A stretch of 27,428 nt of DNA, from contig JAYMSP010001958.1 in the NCBI GenBank assembly GCA_036897095.1, forward strand, positions 1-27,428, written 5' to 3'. Shown one piece after another: positions 8,569 through 20,400 of this stretch. The stretch comes from Plantago elongata. Taxonomy: Eukaryota > Streptophyta > Magnoliopsida > Lamiales > Plantaginaceae. Position numbers and translations under genes: made by a program. The number at the start of each line of letters is the position of its first letter. Positions within the stretch are counted from its first letter, which is position 1. The notes below the pieces were generated by a model. It ran no database searches. It saw only the letters and a program-made list of their open reading frames with translations, and was not told the DNA's origin.

Positions 8569-11500
8569 CTAGGCATTATTTGCAGAGTTGCTTTTGTTCA
8601 CAGCTTGCAACTCCAATGGAGAGTTGGCGATACTCCCAACTGAGCCCATAGTCTGCGAACTAACCTGAGGACTAGTTGGATTAGCTTCTGGATTGCCACT
8701 ACTCATCGCATGCATAGCCCCTGCACTTATTTGTGGGCTCATCGGAGTTCTCTGGCTCATTTGTTGTGGGCTAGCCTGCTGCTGCTGCTGGGAAGGTTGA
8801 TTCATTTGAATAGGAATCCCAACACTTGATGGAGAACCCATTTGAGGCGAAATTACAGACTGTAACGGTGAAGTTGTTTCCTGTGTTTGCTGTAACTGCT
8901 GCTGCTGCTGTAACTGTTGCATCTGCTGTTGCTGCTGCATTTGTTGCAACTGAGACTGTTGTTGGTAAAGTTGTTGATTCATGTATGCATTCATTCCTGG
9001 AATTAGCTTTGGTGGTCCCATGGCCCCCATCGCTGTACGTTGCATCTGGTTCATATTTCCTCTGTTTAAAGTTGAGCCAATCATTGAAAGCCCACCTGGT
9101 CCTGGGTTCATCTGTCGAGCACCTGGTATAGCTCCAATGTTCGCCTGGGCACTACCCATCACATTGGTTCGGCCACTTTGAGCCAATCTCATCTTCATCA
9201 GAGCCGCTTGTGTAAGCGCACCAGATCGAATTGCATTGGTAATGTTTGAGGCCGAGCTCAGATTCATAGGATTTTGATTCATGTTTCCCAACGCTGTCGA
9301 CATTCCGGTCCCTGTGACCCCCCGAACTCCACTTAATCCCATGACATTTGCGAAATTCCCAAGCCCAACCATATTGTTCCCAATATTACCCATACCAACG
9401 CCTCCAACGCCAGCCATCATCTTCCTCTGCATATGTGACTGTTGCTGCTGCTGCTGCTGTGATTGTAGTAATTGTTGCGGTGTTTGCTGATGTTGATGTT
9501 GCAAAAGCTGAAGTTGTAGGGCTGAAGGTTTATTCCCAACATGAGCACCCAAGTGAATATTTGGATTTGGGGCTATGTTCTGCATTGAATTTGAACCGAT
9601 CATCATGGGTGATCGTTGAAATTGTTCCTGCTGCATTAATGAATTCTGTTGTGCTTGCTGCATTTGCGGAATTTGTTCGGGCTGCTGAAGTCTACTAGAC
9701 GAAGCTCCCTGCAAGAGTCCTTGAGAGACTTGTATAGCTTGATTGGTTCCTGGAGGTAGCATCCTAGGGCCTGGCAAATTCTGTGTTGAGTTTACAAGCA
9801 CATTACCACTAATAGCAGGTTTGATATCATTCATTAGCTGACCAGACGCTCCTTCGGGATATTGCTGCATTTCAGCTGTGGCACCACCTGGTGGAACTCC
9901 TGGAGCATTAAGTTGATGACTGGTGTGATTCATCTGAACTGGATTAGGTTGAATATGATCCTCCAAATGATATCCATCACGAGCCATCTAAGAAGGCAAT
10001 TCATTATTAAATAGAATGGCGATTATTTCAGTCAAAACTATGCAAAAGGATAGTGATAGCTTACCAGTGAACAGAACTGTGCTGCAAGCAGGTCCGCCAT
10101 GTGCTGCAGGAGTCGAGATGAACAAGTTAACCAACACACAACACCAGTTATCAAAGCATGAATTATAAAGAAACTACAAGGGAATTCTCTATATACAGAG
10201 GAAAACCATGAGAGTCAGCGACTATGATCCTATGTGTGTTTCCGCTAATCAAATACTTAACATTCCTCTAGTCTTGGTGAAATGGTCAATTGGGTGGAGA
10301 GGGGAACCGAAACAACATGGGAACAGTATCTTAGAAACCAAACAGTGGCCAGAAATGGGTTATCCCATCCGAGATGAGAGGTCCATCCAGAAAAATGGAT
10401 TGCAAAATGGCAGGAGGTGCATGACCACTGCTAGAGTAAAATGCTCTGTGGCAGAGCTGGTGCAGCTTGAACATAATAATTTAAAAACAAGCTATCCGCT
10501 TTTTAAAGGATACCAAGGACAAGATATAGTAATCCATGATTTTTACTACAAAGCAAGAGAGAGAGACCTCTACGAGAACTTAGCGCATGCTGCATAGAAA
10601 AATTAAAAGTTAAAAATCAATCTTATTATGTATGAAAATCTCTGACAAGGAAAGTGATTGAGCTCCACGGGAGTTTTACGCACTAATTTGTTGCAATCCT
10701 TGTTAAGGTCCAGTCTCCATTAGTTTTTTACACTGGAACCCCTGCCGTCAAGTCAATTGAATTTGAAGCAAAATATAAATTTACCACAGCACATGTGACA
10801 TCACGATGATGTCATTATGAAGTCACAATTCTTAATAAAAATATCTAAAAAAAGTTAATGAATTTGAACAAAAATAATTGAAAACGACCAACGGTATTAT
10901 GCCGATTTTCCCGCTTATAAATCAACTCCTTGGAGCAAAAAAATTACATTCAACTCCCTTTCAGCAAAATATTATCATGTTCAAGTCCAGTGCCAGGACA
11001 CAAAATAAAACTCTAAATTTAATTAAATACAGATATTTACAAAACCCAACCCTCCCATATGGGGGTCCAACTCAGATTAGTACCCACAACTTGAACAATT
11101 TCAAGGTGGTCGAAAAATTGAACTGTGTTTTGAAACTAATTACACACAAAACCAAAAATTACAAGATTCCCTTTTTTTTAGTTTTTTTTAATTTATCATT
11201 ATCTTTATATTTTTTCTATTTCAGCGTTTCTCTTTAATCATCTCCTTTAACATTTCATTTGATTTACATTTTTAACCCTCAAATTCCTCCTTCAAAACTC
11301 CCCTCCACTACTTCAATTTCCAACACCACTTGTTCCATTTTCACCACCACAATAACCTTTCTCCAGAAAAAGATTTTAAAAAATTGAAAAAGGGTGGAAT
11401 TCTGGAGCTGTTCTTAATTAATATTGTCTTTTAAAATGGGAGTTTGGTGAATTTATAGTAATGGAGGGTTTGTTATACAGTGGGTAGTAATCTGTTATTG

Positions 11501-14500
11501 GAGTATATGTTTGTTATATAGTGGTATATAATAATTCACCTTTAAAATATATTGATGTTATTATTCATTAAGTTTGAACAATAAAAGGACATATACCACA
11601 TGATCTCACTTATTCTAAAATGCTTTCTCACATTTTATTACTTACATACAGACATGGCCTGGAGAATAATGCGTGTTATCGCATAGACATTGCTAACTCC
11701 ATAACTCTTAATACTATTATTGAAGGGAGAAGTTATGGCATTTTTATTGCTCAAATTCTTACTTTTCAACTTCTTACATATGCGTGTTGTCTTTGTTTTT
11801 TATTCTGTTTATATATTTATAATATCTAAATATTTAGAAAAACGAGGTTTTCAATTATCAAGAAATGCATTCCCTTCGTTCCACTGAAATCTTCCTCAAC
11901 TTTCCTTATTTGACATTCCATTAGAAACTTCTTAACACATAAAACAAAAGTTCTATCCCACTTATCAATTCTTTATTATTTCTCTTTGCAACTTTATCGC
12001 TACTTTATTCCTATCTCCCAATTAATCAAACATAATATTAATCCTAGATAAAGCAACTACTTAGGAAGTTACTAATGGAATGAACTATGAAGGTAGTACT
12101 AGTATGAACTATGATGTCATGAGTCATAGGGGCATTTGCTGGAAAATTCTAACGGGGAGGGTGTTCTGTAATGTTTATTAATGGGAGCAGAGTGCAAAAT
12201 GTAAGAATATTAACGTGAAGTGAACCTTATTGATGATTCCAATAAACTCAGGGGGTCTAAATGTAATTTCCCTTTTCCTTGTGTTATACATTAAGGCTCA
12301 ATTAAGGTTATTAAGGTTAGTGGTGGTCAATTAATTCCACATTTTTAATAACTTATTAAAAACAAAAATCTAATAGGGGTTAGCAGGTAGGGGCGGTTAT
12401 TTCAGAAAAGATAAAACCAATTTTGAAAACTAAGGAACAGTTCAGAACTCCCTCTACAAGTCAATGGTCCAGCTATATGATTCTCGCTTTGGATATACAC
12501 CCTAAACTCGAATACAATTCTTAAAATTAAAAGACCTGGAGCCAATAGAAGCTTAAATATAGTAAGTGCAGGCAACAAACTCACAGTATTTGGCAACGTT
12601 GGAAGGTAATCCTCTGCAGCTAAGTATTCATTATCATCTATTTCACCAATATGAATTGCCACAGTACCATCATTTGGCTTCTCTGACATAATCATCCTAG
12701 TTCTTCCCTTCGGTACAAGTTGGAAGCCATTACCTGCGAAGTACAACATAGAAGAATTAAACAAGTGGGACTAAACGGAATAACAGTACTTATCAGTGAG
12801 TCTAACTCTAAATACCTTGCATTACATGCTCCGTCTGGATAAAGTTCAGTATCCTTGTCTTGCAAACATTCATGTTTCCACCTACCAGTGAGTTGGATAA
12901 TGGCATTTTACACGTTTCGTCTTTCAAATTTTCACTGTTCAAATCAACGAGTTCACGTGCCAGCTCCTGAGAACTAAATGGACTTTGTTTCCTTATAGGA
13001 AACTCATTCATCTTGTTCTTTTTGCGGTTCAGTTGACACCTGAAATAAATTTAAAAAAAACAAAAACAATGACATGAGCAGGTCAAACCGACTTCCAGAC
13101 CTAGCAAATTACGAGGAATATAAGCATACCAACATGATGAACCAGGATACAGGCATGAAACAAAAACTTTTAAAAAAAAAAATTAGACATTCAAGAGAGA
13201 ATAGAAATTAAATCTCAAATATATGTAGAACCACTTTTTTAAAGTTCATTCATGATTTTTAAATTTCCACATAAATTCATTTTTTTTAATTGTCACATGA
13301 CTTGTTAGGACTATAATAGACAAAAGAAGAAAACCAATAGGATAGCATATATACTTATCAAAATGAAAATAAAATGATAACCAACTGGTAAACAAAGAGA
13401 ATTGATAAAATGATCTACATAACAAATTTATAGTGCTACGTAAAAATCAATTTTGTTAACTGTCACATAAATTAGTAGTTACTACGATTGTAAAAGAGAG
13501 ACGCAAATAAGAAAATGATACAATTAAACATAAAGAAGAAAAAAAACAAAAGGTGCCCACTACCCAATAAATTCTACTTGAACAAAAAGAATGGACAACA
13601 TGATCTGCACAATCGAATTATATTGTTTTAGTTATAATGTCTTCGCACATGGATTTTTTTTTCCTTTTCTTTACCTAAGCTCTCAATTTATTAATAGTCA
13701 CAGGATCTGGAGTGAATTGGAGTAGATATGTGCGAACATTGACAGAGAATAGGCTAACTTTAAATAACAGAAAAATAAAAAATAAAAAATGGAGAAAGAA
13801 AAACCCTGTTAGAAAATGTTTATATGACTCATGAAGCAAGGATATGAATTTGCAATTATATAACAGAAACTCAAATAACCAAGGACATATATAAGAGAAG
13901 TAACTAATATTTCATGATAGTCATATGTAAAACCTAAGCAACCACTAGAGGAAAGAAAATGCAAATTCTATCAAATGGTCGAAAGAAGTACCTCACTGTG
14001 ACAGCTTCAATCTTTGAAAATCTGTCAAGCAGGCTTTGATCAGCCAAAGCATGATTTCCAACAGGAGGGCTGTTTGCATTTATTGGTACAGTCATGGTAC
14101 CTACACTAGCCGGAGAACCTACTCCACTTATTCCAGGTGTTTTAGGAAGAGAATTTGATCTGCGCTTTGCAGCTGCTTGTGCATGATGCTGTCGTTGCAT
14201 GGCCTCGGCAGTATTTGATGTGAAGGATGGATTGACACCAACAAAAGGAAGAGATGTCACAGTAGATTTCTCCTTCTGGGACGCCATCAGTCCACTAGAG
14301 ACAACTCCTCCAAATTGAGGACCAGCTGAACCACTAGAAAATTCTCCAGATTTTGACGACAGAGGAGATTGAGGCAAGCCTCCAGCAGACACACGAGGAC
14401 TTTGGGCCAATTTTCTTTTCTGAAATGTATCATCTTTTCTAGAATTGTAATCCAGAGGCTGGCCAAGATTGTTCAGGGGAGGTTGTACAAAACCAGATCT

Positions 14501-17500
14501 CATGAATGGTTGTGGCATTCGCTGCTGTAGTCGTGACTGCTGCAATTCAACATTATTTGACTCTGACTTGTCTAGTCCTTCTGTCTCCACTGGTTCTTCT
14601 TTTAAGTTGTATCTTGTTCCATGTTGGCCAACAGTATATGGTATGGCGCCTTCCTGATTAAGACCTCCCTCAAACCCCTGCTGGTTAAATTTTGGCATAC
14701 CATTGTTATTGTTATGGTATCTTGCCATTTGGTACTGCTGCTGCTGCTGCTGCTGCAATAAAGTGTTCTTCCACTGTAAATCAGATCCATGTGAGTTGTC
14801 AATCTGTGATCCTAGATGAGACACATTGCCATCGGCACCATTAGCTGCCGTAAGCCTAGCCTTCTTATTGGTAAGAGGCGATGAGTGCCCGTCTTGATCA
14901 TCTCTCCTGACATTCATAGTGTTACCATTATCACCAAAGGGGTTCATCATATCTTGCCCCACAGGAGAAGGCAGAGACACATTCGAAAGAGACCCAGACC
15001 AGTGATCCTTCATTTTTGGGCTCCCAGCAGCAATATGATATTTTGTTTGGTGCGACGCCAAAGTAGAAGCAAGAAGAGAGCTATCAGACCCAAAACTATT
15101 GTTCCGCAAGGGAAGCATGATGCCTGAAGCATTGTTTTGAAATTCATTGACAGACGACTGCAGCAATGATCCAGAGTCTCCCCTCTTTGAACTTTCTGAA
15201 ATTCTTTCTACACATGCTCTTTTACCTTGATTTTTACTGTCTGACGACATTGAAAATTCAGAAATCTGCTGCAATCGTTTCCTTCGCATGCTACGGATTT
15301 CAAAGTTTAACTGGGAACAAAATTTAATATTAGCGAAAGATATGATTGATTGATTGTTAATCAAAGAAAAACATGTACATAGACATAACTCAATGTAAAC
15401 GAAAGATATGATTTATTGATTGTTAAGCAAAGAAAAACATATACATAGACATACCTTTGTGGGATCTGCCGTCCCAGAGAGTCTGTCCAGCTGTGGCGAA
15501 GGGCTCAGGCAAAGTTGCGGTCGTATGGCCTTCAAGATCCTGGACTCCACTTCCTTCACTCAATTTCCAAATACCACACATGAGAAAACTATCCTTCTAC
15601 GACACAGATGAACTGAGAAATCAGGAGATTACCATTAGATCACCATATGTCCAATCATTGTCCACCATGGCAGGAACATCCTTTATTAAGTTCTCAAGGG
15701 ATATTCTGAGACGCACTCTATTAATAATGGGAGAGACAAGCCCAAGAGCCACGTCCGGTCGTCCTTCAGAAGTGCACTTCCGGTAATCCCTCACCTGCAG
15801 CCGACATATTAAATCCTGAATTGTATGCACCTCAAGCGTCTTTCGATAGATTCTTTATAAATTGCGAGAGTTTATATTCTCACTCTTTAATGACTAAAAC
15901 CAAAAATTAATGATAAAAAACTAGCCGTCCTCTATTAGTCATTCTCGGCAGATCTGGTGATGAAAATTGAGAAAGATGCTTTCAATATTAGGATATTAAT
16001 AAGTATTTTTGGTTATATAATATTAAAGATTAGCTACGATTTCAAAAATAGGTAAGTAACAATCCCTCTGACCCGAATTCAACTTCCCGAATTCCATTTT
16101 CTGATGTCCCAAATTTAACTTCCCATCCCTATAATGGAAAATCTCTCCCCTACTTTATTCACTCACTATATCTCACACTTTGTTCAATCTCTTTCCTACT
16201 TTATTCACTTTTCTCTCAAGACTTATGTCCGGGCCAGCAGGTAATTGAATTAGGGACAGATGGAGTATTTTATAAGGATTATACTTGCTATATTTCTGTC
16301 AGTTTAGTTGTTAGACTATAAGTTCAAGACTAAACCTTAAACCTGGAGCAAGTCTCTCGGGAGACAGTCTAAGAGATAGACAGATGGAGACAATCATCAG
16401 GGGATTAGCCCAGATCCATCGGGGTTTCTACTAATGAACACCAGTGTATTACATTAAAGCAGAACATGCGTTTTGTTACTAAATAATTAATGATGCGTGT
16501 GAAATCCTGATATTTACATCTAAAACAATTGATGAACAAAATAATATTCACTGGTACTACATAAAATGTTCTCCTCTTTGCTCAAACATCCAGGAGTTAT
16601 TCTGCTTGTCAAAGACCTCAAACAAAATTTAAGACTCGGATGTTCAACACTCATGGGTAACTTCTTTGTTTTTACTGAATTTTGAATTTCTTGGTTGTGC
16701 TGCCAGAGTTAGTAATTGTTTATCTAAAAATAAATAGCAGTGTTCCTTGCTATGGCTTCGCAATAGCAATTTATTACAACGCCTGCCATAACCACTATAG
16801 CAATAGCAAGAATAGCAGTACTATATTATTTGACTCTTCTTCTTATTTAAAACTTTGTGTACTTTTAGTTGAATAAGATGAGGATCAATGTTAGATTATT
16901 TATACTTACTTTTACACATTGTCTGTTATCAAATTCTTGACAGCGTGGTTTAAGGTGTACTTTTGGTGTTTTTTGTTTGGGTCTGAACTCTACTTTCACT
17001 TTGATGAACTAATTAAATATTAGTTGCACTAAAACTCTTTTGTCCAATTTGAAGTTACACCACTAACTTTTTTAGTTACACTCAAATCTTAATAAAATAT
17101 TTCACTTTGCACAGAGGTTGGATGATGTTAAATTTTCGGCCAAGTAAGGGGCATATGTCAACACTACATTAGTTCATGGTGTATTATCTTTTAAAATGTT
17201 AATATTTTATAAATCATTTAAAAAATAGTAAAAATTAAATAGTAATTTAATTATTTATGATGAGGGAATTTGATTTATAAAATTTGTCATATTGAAAAAT
17301 TAAAATAAATTATTAACAAATTTAAGAAACAATGCTCCCCCATCCTAATTTTTTTTTTTTAAAGGCAAAGGTGACTCGAACCCTGACATATTGGTTGGAG
17401 GTGAAGCGTCTTACCAATTGAGTTGCGCTTCGTTATCACCCCCCATCCTTATATTCAATACATGTAGTCTTTTTATGAACGTCTCACAAAAAGGTATCCA

Positions 17501-20148
17501 TATTCCATACCCAGGATAGCAAAAAATAAATCCCACTTACCACTCGTTTTTTAATTTCATTATCCATATCTCATACTCCCTCCATTCCAAAAAAATCTTT
17601 CCATTTTACTATTTTGCGGTCAATTGTCTTTGATTTTGACTACAAATTACTCTTACACTATAATAGTAAATAATTTAATAAAATCATAATAGCAAGATTT
17701 CTTTGGAATGGAGTAAGTATTGTATGCTTTATTTATCATTTCATTCCAACTTTATACTCACTAGTATTCATTTTCTTATAATTATTTAAGTGGGTGCTCA
17801 TTCCTTATTTTCCCAAGTCACAACAAATCAAGAGAAATTCAGATCCCCCTTTGTTTGAGCCAAAGGAAATATATCAAGTTGATAGGAAAAAGAAAAGCAA
17901 TTCTTCCTTTCAGGACCGGAGGTTGAGATCGGGACGGAAGGGGTGTGTTTGAGTATTCATTTTCTTATAATTATTTAAGTGATTGCTCATACTTCACCAT
18001 TTTCTTAATTTGAACGTGTATGCATAAAACTCACCAAGTGGCAGATATAAAGAATAATATAATGCACAATATTTCAGACAGGTTATCAACTCACATACTC
18101 AAACCCAATTCTACAAAACAATGCCCAGGCCATTGCAAAATTATGGATTTTTAAGCTTTAATGGCGGCATAATGTCAACACTGAAAAATAACATTATCAA
18201 AGTAGCATTACTTACTTCCAACATGATATCTTTAACAAGACATGTACATAGAACATTTCTCCAAAACAAAAGAGGAATATGTGATATCTTGAACATTCAG
18301 ATTTTTTTTCTTCATAAAATTAGATAAATAGCACATCATCGTCTAAAGTATTTTCAGATATATTTATTATAAAAAACCAGGATAAATACAGATGAATATG
18401 TGGCATCTTTATGTTCTTCAATGTGGTATTATGGATGCTTACCTCACAAAAGGCTCTACCATCAGTGAATTTGAATGGGATATCATCCAGAATATCTCCC
18501 GGCAATTGCCCACACTCAATTGCCTTGATTGGTGAAAATGAGTATGTATTAGTGACTTGAAAAAATGAATAATCATACAAAGTAAATGACATAGAACATT
18601 TGGGAAAATTATTCCATAGCAACATTCAAGGTCCCTAAGCAGTACTCTCATAATGAAAAGCTGTTACTAGGTACTAGATACACTCCACTCTCCACTGCTA
18701 GATCTATTTCTGTATTATAGTTTGCCTTCTATTGCCAATAGTAACTGACAAACTAGGGTGTATAAATAACAATTTAACAGAACCAAATGAGTCAGTGTGG
18801 AAAAGAAAAAGTGAAAACAAATGATGCGGCATTTGCATCCGTGAGTTAGGTAAAGTTTTACGGATTTATCAGCAGGGAAAGTAACTATATGACTTCTACA
18901 TTAATGGATAACAAGCAACCAGAGATATAACATAAACATACTTACATACATATCCTAATTCTAGAAAGATAATGAGCATAATGGTTTGAGTGTATCCAAT
19001 GATATGACTCTTATCAATAGAATAAAATGGGGGAATTATAATGGTATCATTTTGAAGCTGAAGACAATTAAAGCCGGTTTACTTTACACAGTATTATAAT
19101 AATTATTGCATTAAGTTGAAGAATCCCTCTGCTGAAGTGGTTATCATAATATTTATATACTGTCTGCAACAAGAGTCACCACTAATTTCGTACAGTCAAG
19201 ACTAGTTAACACCAAAGTTTAACCCACATCAAGTGAAACATTGTAGGAGAAGAACCCATCCAGAAAAGTGGGTTAATTTGGGAAAACATCGCTAAATGAA
19301 TTGCTTTTAGAGTCATACTCGGTGCAGTATTAAATAATTCTACAATAAACAACACAAGATACCTTATATAGAACAAAAATAAGAAACATGCAAATGCAAA
19401 ATACCCACCGAAAACAGCACTTCAGATGTTCTATCAAATGGATGCAGAACCTTTGGCATGTTGATTGGAGCCTGAACACCGTCTTCATTCTAAAATCGAA
19501 GCCAATAAAGGTCAAACAGTTCACAAGTCTAATACGTGCACGGAATTATAGGTAATTAAGAAACAAACCTCCTCCGGTTTCCCAATTGAATATCCATCAG
19601 GGAAAAGACTAAGTGTGAACGATATATCACTATCTGCGGAGACATCACGACATATAATGAATAAGTTTACCACACTCAACGACTAAATTTGAAATTGCAG
19701 AAATCCGCTCACCAGAAATTTTCGTAACGTCCTTGTTCTCGCTCATCTTCCCCTAACAACATGGAAAAAGTAAGAACTAAATCATATAGTACTAATAAAA
19801 TACACACCAATTCATATTTCCATCAGACAGCTATGTCTCAAATTTCCAGCAGGCAGCTGTTTCTCATGTTTAACAGTAATGTTGAGCTAATTATATATTT
19901 AGCGTGAGTTAATTGAACCAGTACACTACTATCATAATAAACAACCAATAAAATTGGAGAAAGAATAGGAATACACAGGTAGAAATCAAAAATACCAAAA
20001 TTGAGGAATTGTGATCGGTCTTCTTCTTAATAGCAGGCACGGCGTCGTTCTGAGTTTCATCGTCGTCTTGGACGCGAAAGGCGGAGTCAGAAGGCGCCTT
20101 GTGGCGGTATCGAGTACCTGTTCGGGAAACCCTAAACGAAACCCCCAT
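8569..20148 (-). CDS. PHL: PHL-like, SPT20/SEP-domain glutamine-rich nuclear protein
   Basis: Twelve exons join into 3831 nt (1276 codons plus stop): 20148-19996, 19752-19713, 19633-19569, 19489-19409, 18523-18443, 15794-15633, 15553-15455, 15310-13992, 13039-12816, 12733-12585, 10103-10065, 9987-8569. Every junction is GT-AG and keeps the frame. The N-terminus MGVSFRVSRTGTRYRHK is typical of plant PHL. The Spt20/SEP-like region lies at about residues 60-200, with ISFTLSLFPDGYSIGKPEE, LPGDILDDIPFKFTDG and WTYGDLM. Basic stretches RRKRL (about 236) and AAKRRSNS may be nuclear signals. A second conserved block spans about 660-810 (GRTRMIMSEKPNDGTVAIHI, EDYLPTLPNT, MADLLAAQFCSLM). The C-terminal 470 residues are Gln/Met-rich and low in complexity. 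Arabidopsis PHL (about 1325 residues) binds phytochrome B and CONSTANS and promotes photoperiodic flowering; Spt20 is a SAGA coactivator subunit. Function here is inferred from homology. Exons 2 (40 nt) and 11 (39 nt) are tiny and easily missed by gene finders. Confidence 0.92.
10104..12584 (-). other. PHL intron 10 (2.5 kb)
   Basis: The intron is bounded by the donor ACT|GTGAGT at 12584 and the acceptor CTGCAG| at 10104. Exon 11, just beyond it, encodes only 13 residues. The interior is AT-rich with one MITE-like segment (11868-12097). A plus-strand frame at 10208-10597 (129 codons) shows no domain I recognise and is probably chance. Confidence 0.8.
11868..12097. repeat. Possible Stowaway-like MITE in PHL intron 10
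   Basis: The left end reads ATTCCCTTCGTTCCACTGAA. The reverse complement of the right end reads TACTACCTTCATAGTTCATT and continues CCATTAGTAACTTCC. The two resemble each other and the common Stowaway terminus CTCCCTCCGTTCCA, apart from a small insertion. The interior is AT-rich and has no coding capacity. Ends and target site are approximate. Confidence 0.45.
14735..14755. repeat. (CTG)7 triplet run coding for glutamine
   Basis: Seven perfect CTG units, read as CAG glutamine codons on the minus strand inside PHL exon 8. It is the purest triplet run in the gene; the C-terminal exon has shorter, mixed CAG/CAA runs. It is a likely length-variable site. Confidence 0.85.
15334..15455. repeat. Tandem duplication in PHL intron 7
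   Basis: Two copies of about 56 bp (15334-15389 and 15400-15455), each starting CGAAAGATATGATT and ending ACATAGACATA plus AC or CC, lie 66 bp apart with only a few differences. The right copy runs into the splice donor of exon 7 (AAG|GTATGTC). The left copy has TTATGTC at the matching place, so it does not keep a donor. Most of the 144-bp intron is made of the two copies. Confidence 0.85.
16057..16267. repeat. Stowaway-like MITE in PHL intron 5
   Basis: The left end TCCCTCTGACCCGAATTCAA pairs with the right end, whose complement reads TACTCCATCTGTCCCTAATT and continues CAATT. A TA is present at both edges (16057-58, 16266-67), although the first bases on the left have drifted. The interior repeats CTTTATTCACT. 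It is a non-autonomous Tc1/mariner-type MITE relic. Confidence 0.65.
17337..17449 (-). mobile_element. Short tRNA-derived retroposon (SINE-like) with 10-bp TSD
   Basis: The 93-bp insert (17347-17439) is flanked by perfect direct repeats CCCCCATCCT at 17337-17346 and 17440-17449. On the minus strand it starts GGTGATAACGAAGCG, has an A-box-like AACTCAATTGGT (17424-17413), a B box GGTTCGAGTC (17382-17373), and ends in A12 (17360-17349). Internal pol III promoter, A-tail and target duplication together are the signature of a retroposed tRNA-like RNA moved by LINE machinery. The body is very short for a SINE, as there is almost no tRNA-unrelated region. Its first bases GGTGA pair with TCACC after the B box, like a short acceptor stem. 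It is antisense to nothing but lies sense within PHL intron 5, also a minus-strand gene. Confidence 0.8.
17574..17715. repeat. Stowaway MITE in PHL intron 5
   Basis: TA dinucleotides (17574-75, 17714-15) flank a 138-bp element. The left terminus is CTCCCTCCATTCCAAAAAAA and the right terminus, complemented, reads CTCCATTCCAAAGAAATCTT. Apart from a 4-base gap the ends match well. TA target, CTCCCTCC start and small AT-rich interior are classic for Stowaway MITEs mobilised by mariner-like transposases. Confidence 0.85.
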
Positions 20149-20400
20149 TGTACACTAACTATTCTTCTTCCTTAAGATTCGAAATTCCGATTCCGATTAG
20201 AGGGCACTGGTAAGTGACAATTTGGAAGGAAAAAGCAGAATTTGGTTCGCTTTAATTGAATTGCTTCACGTTTCTGTGTTTCTGTGTTTCTGCTCTTCTC
20301 GGGATCGATCATGGAGAAACGGGAAATAGTCAGCTACTTGGCAGAGACGCTATTGTTTTGTTTTTGGGCGGGTGACGATTTTATCACAGCTAGTCAACTA
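20149..20400 (-). promoter_or_regulatory. PHL 5' leader and proximal promoter
   Basis: This is the region directly upstream of the PHL start codon. It is less AT-rich than its surroundings and contains a pyrimidine-rich leader and a short GTTTCTGT direct repeat (about 20270-20290). A minus-strand CACTTACCAG near 20209 could be an acceptor of a 5' UTR intron, but no donor can be assigned. No clear TATA box is visible. Confidence 0.4.

Larger units (their letters stand above)
15795..18442 (-). other. PHL intron 5 (2.6 kb), transposon-rich
   Basis: The intron is bounded by GAG|GTAAGC at 18442 and GCTGCAG| at 15795. Three insertions are recognisable (16057-16267, 17337-17449, 17574-17715). The remainder is AT-rich, with a direct repeat of GTATTCATTTTCTTATAATT near 17765 and 17955. 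I see no coding exon in it: the flanking exons join in phase 0 and give the family's CEVRDYRK sequence directly. Confidence 0.8.

Noticed and set aside
8826-9698. Several plus-strand open frames of 66-116 codons rich in Val/Ala/Cys
   Set aside because: They are the antisense of the CAG/CAA-rich last exon of the PHL-like gene; triplet repeats keep all frames open.
10208-10597. 129-codon plus-strand frame starting with ATG inside PHL intron 10
   Set aside because: No recognised domain, no flanking splice or promoter signs, and antisense to the host gene. It is long for chance, so a search would be worthwhile, but I cannot support a gene.
14469-15127. Plus- and minus-strand frames overlapping PHL exon 8
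   Set aside because: They are shadows of a long coding exon whose own frame is continuous and conserved.
17373-17439. Possible functional tRNA gene on the minus strand
   Set aside because: The A and B boxes are present but no proper anticodon arm or full T stem forms, and the A-tail plus target duplication indicate a retroposed copy.
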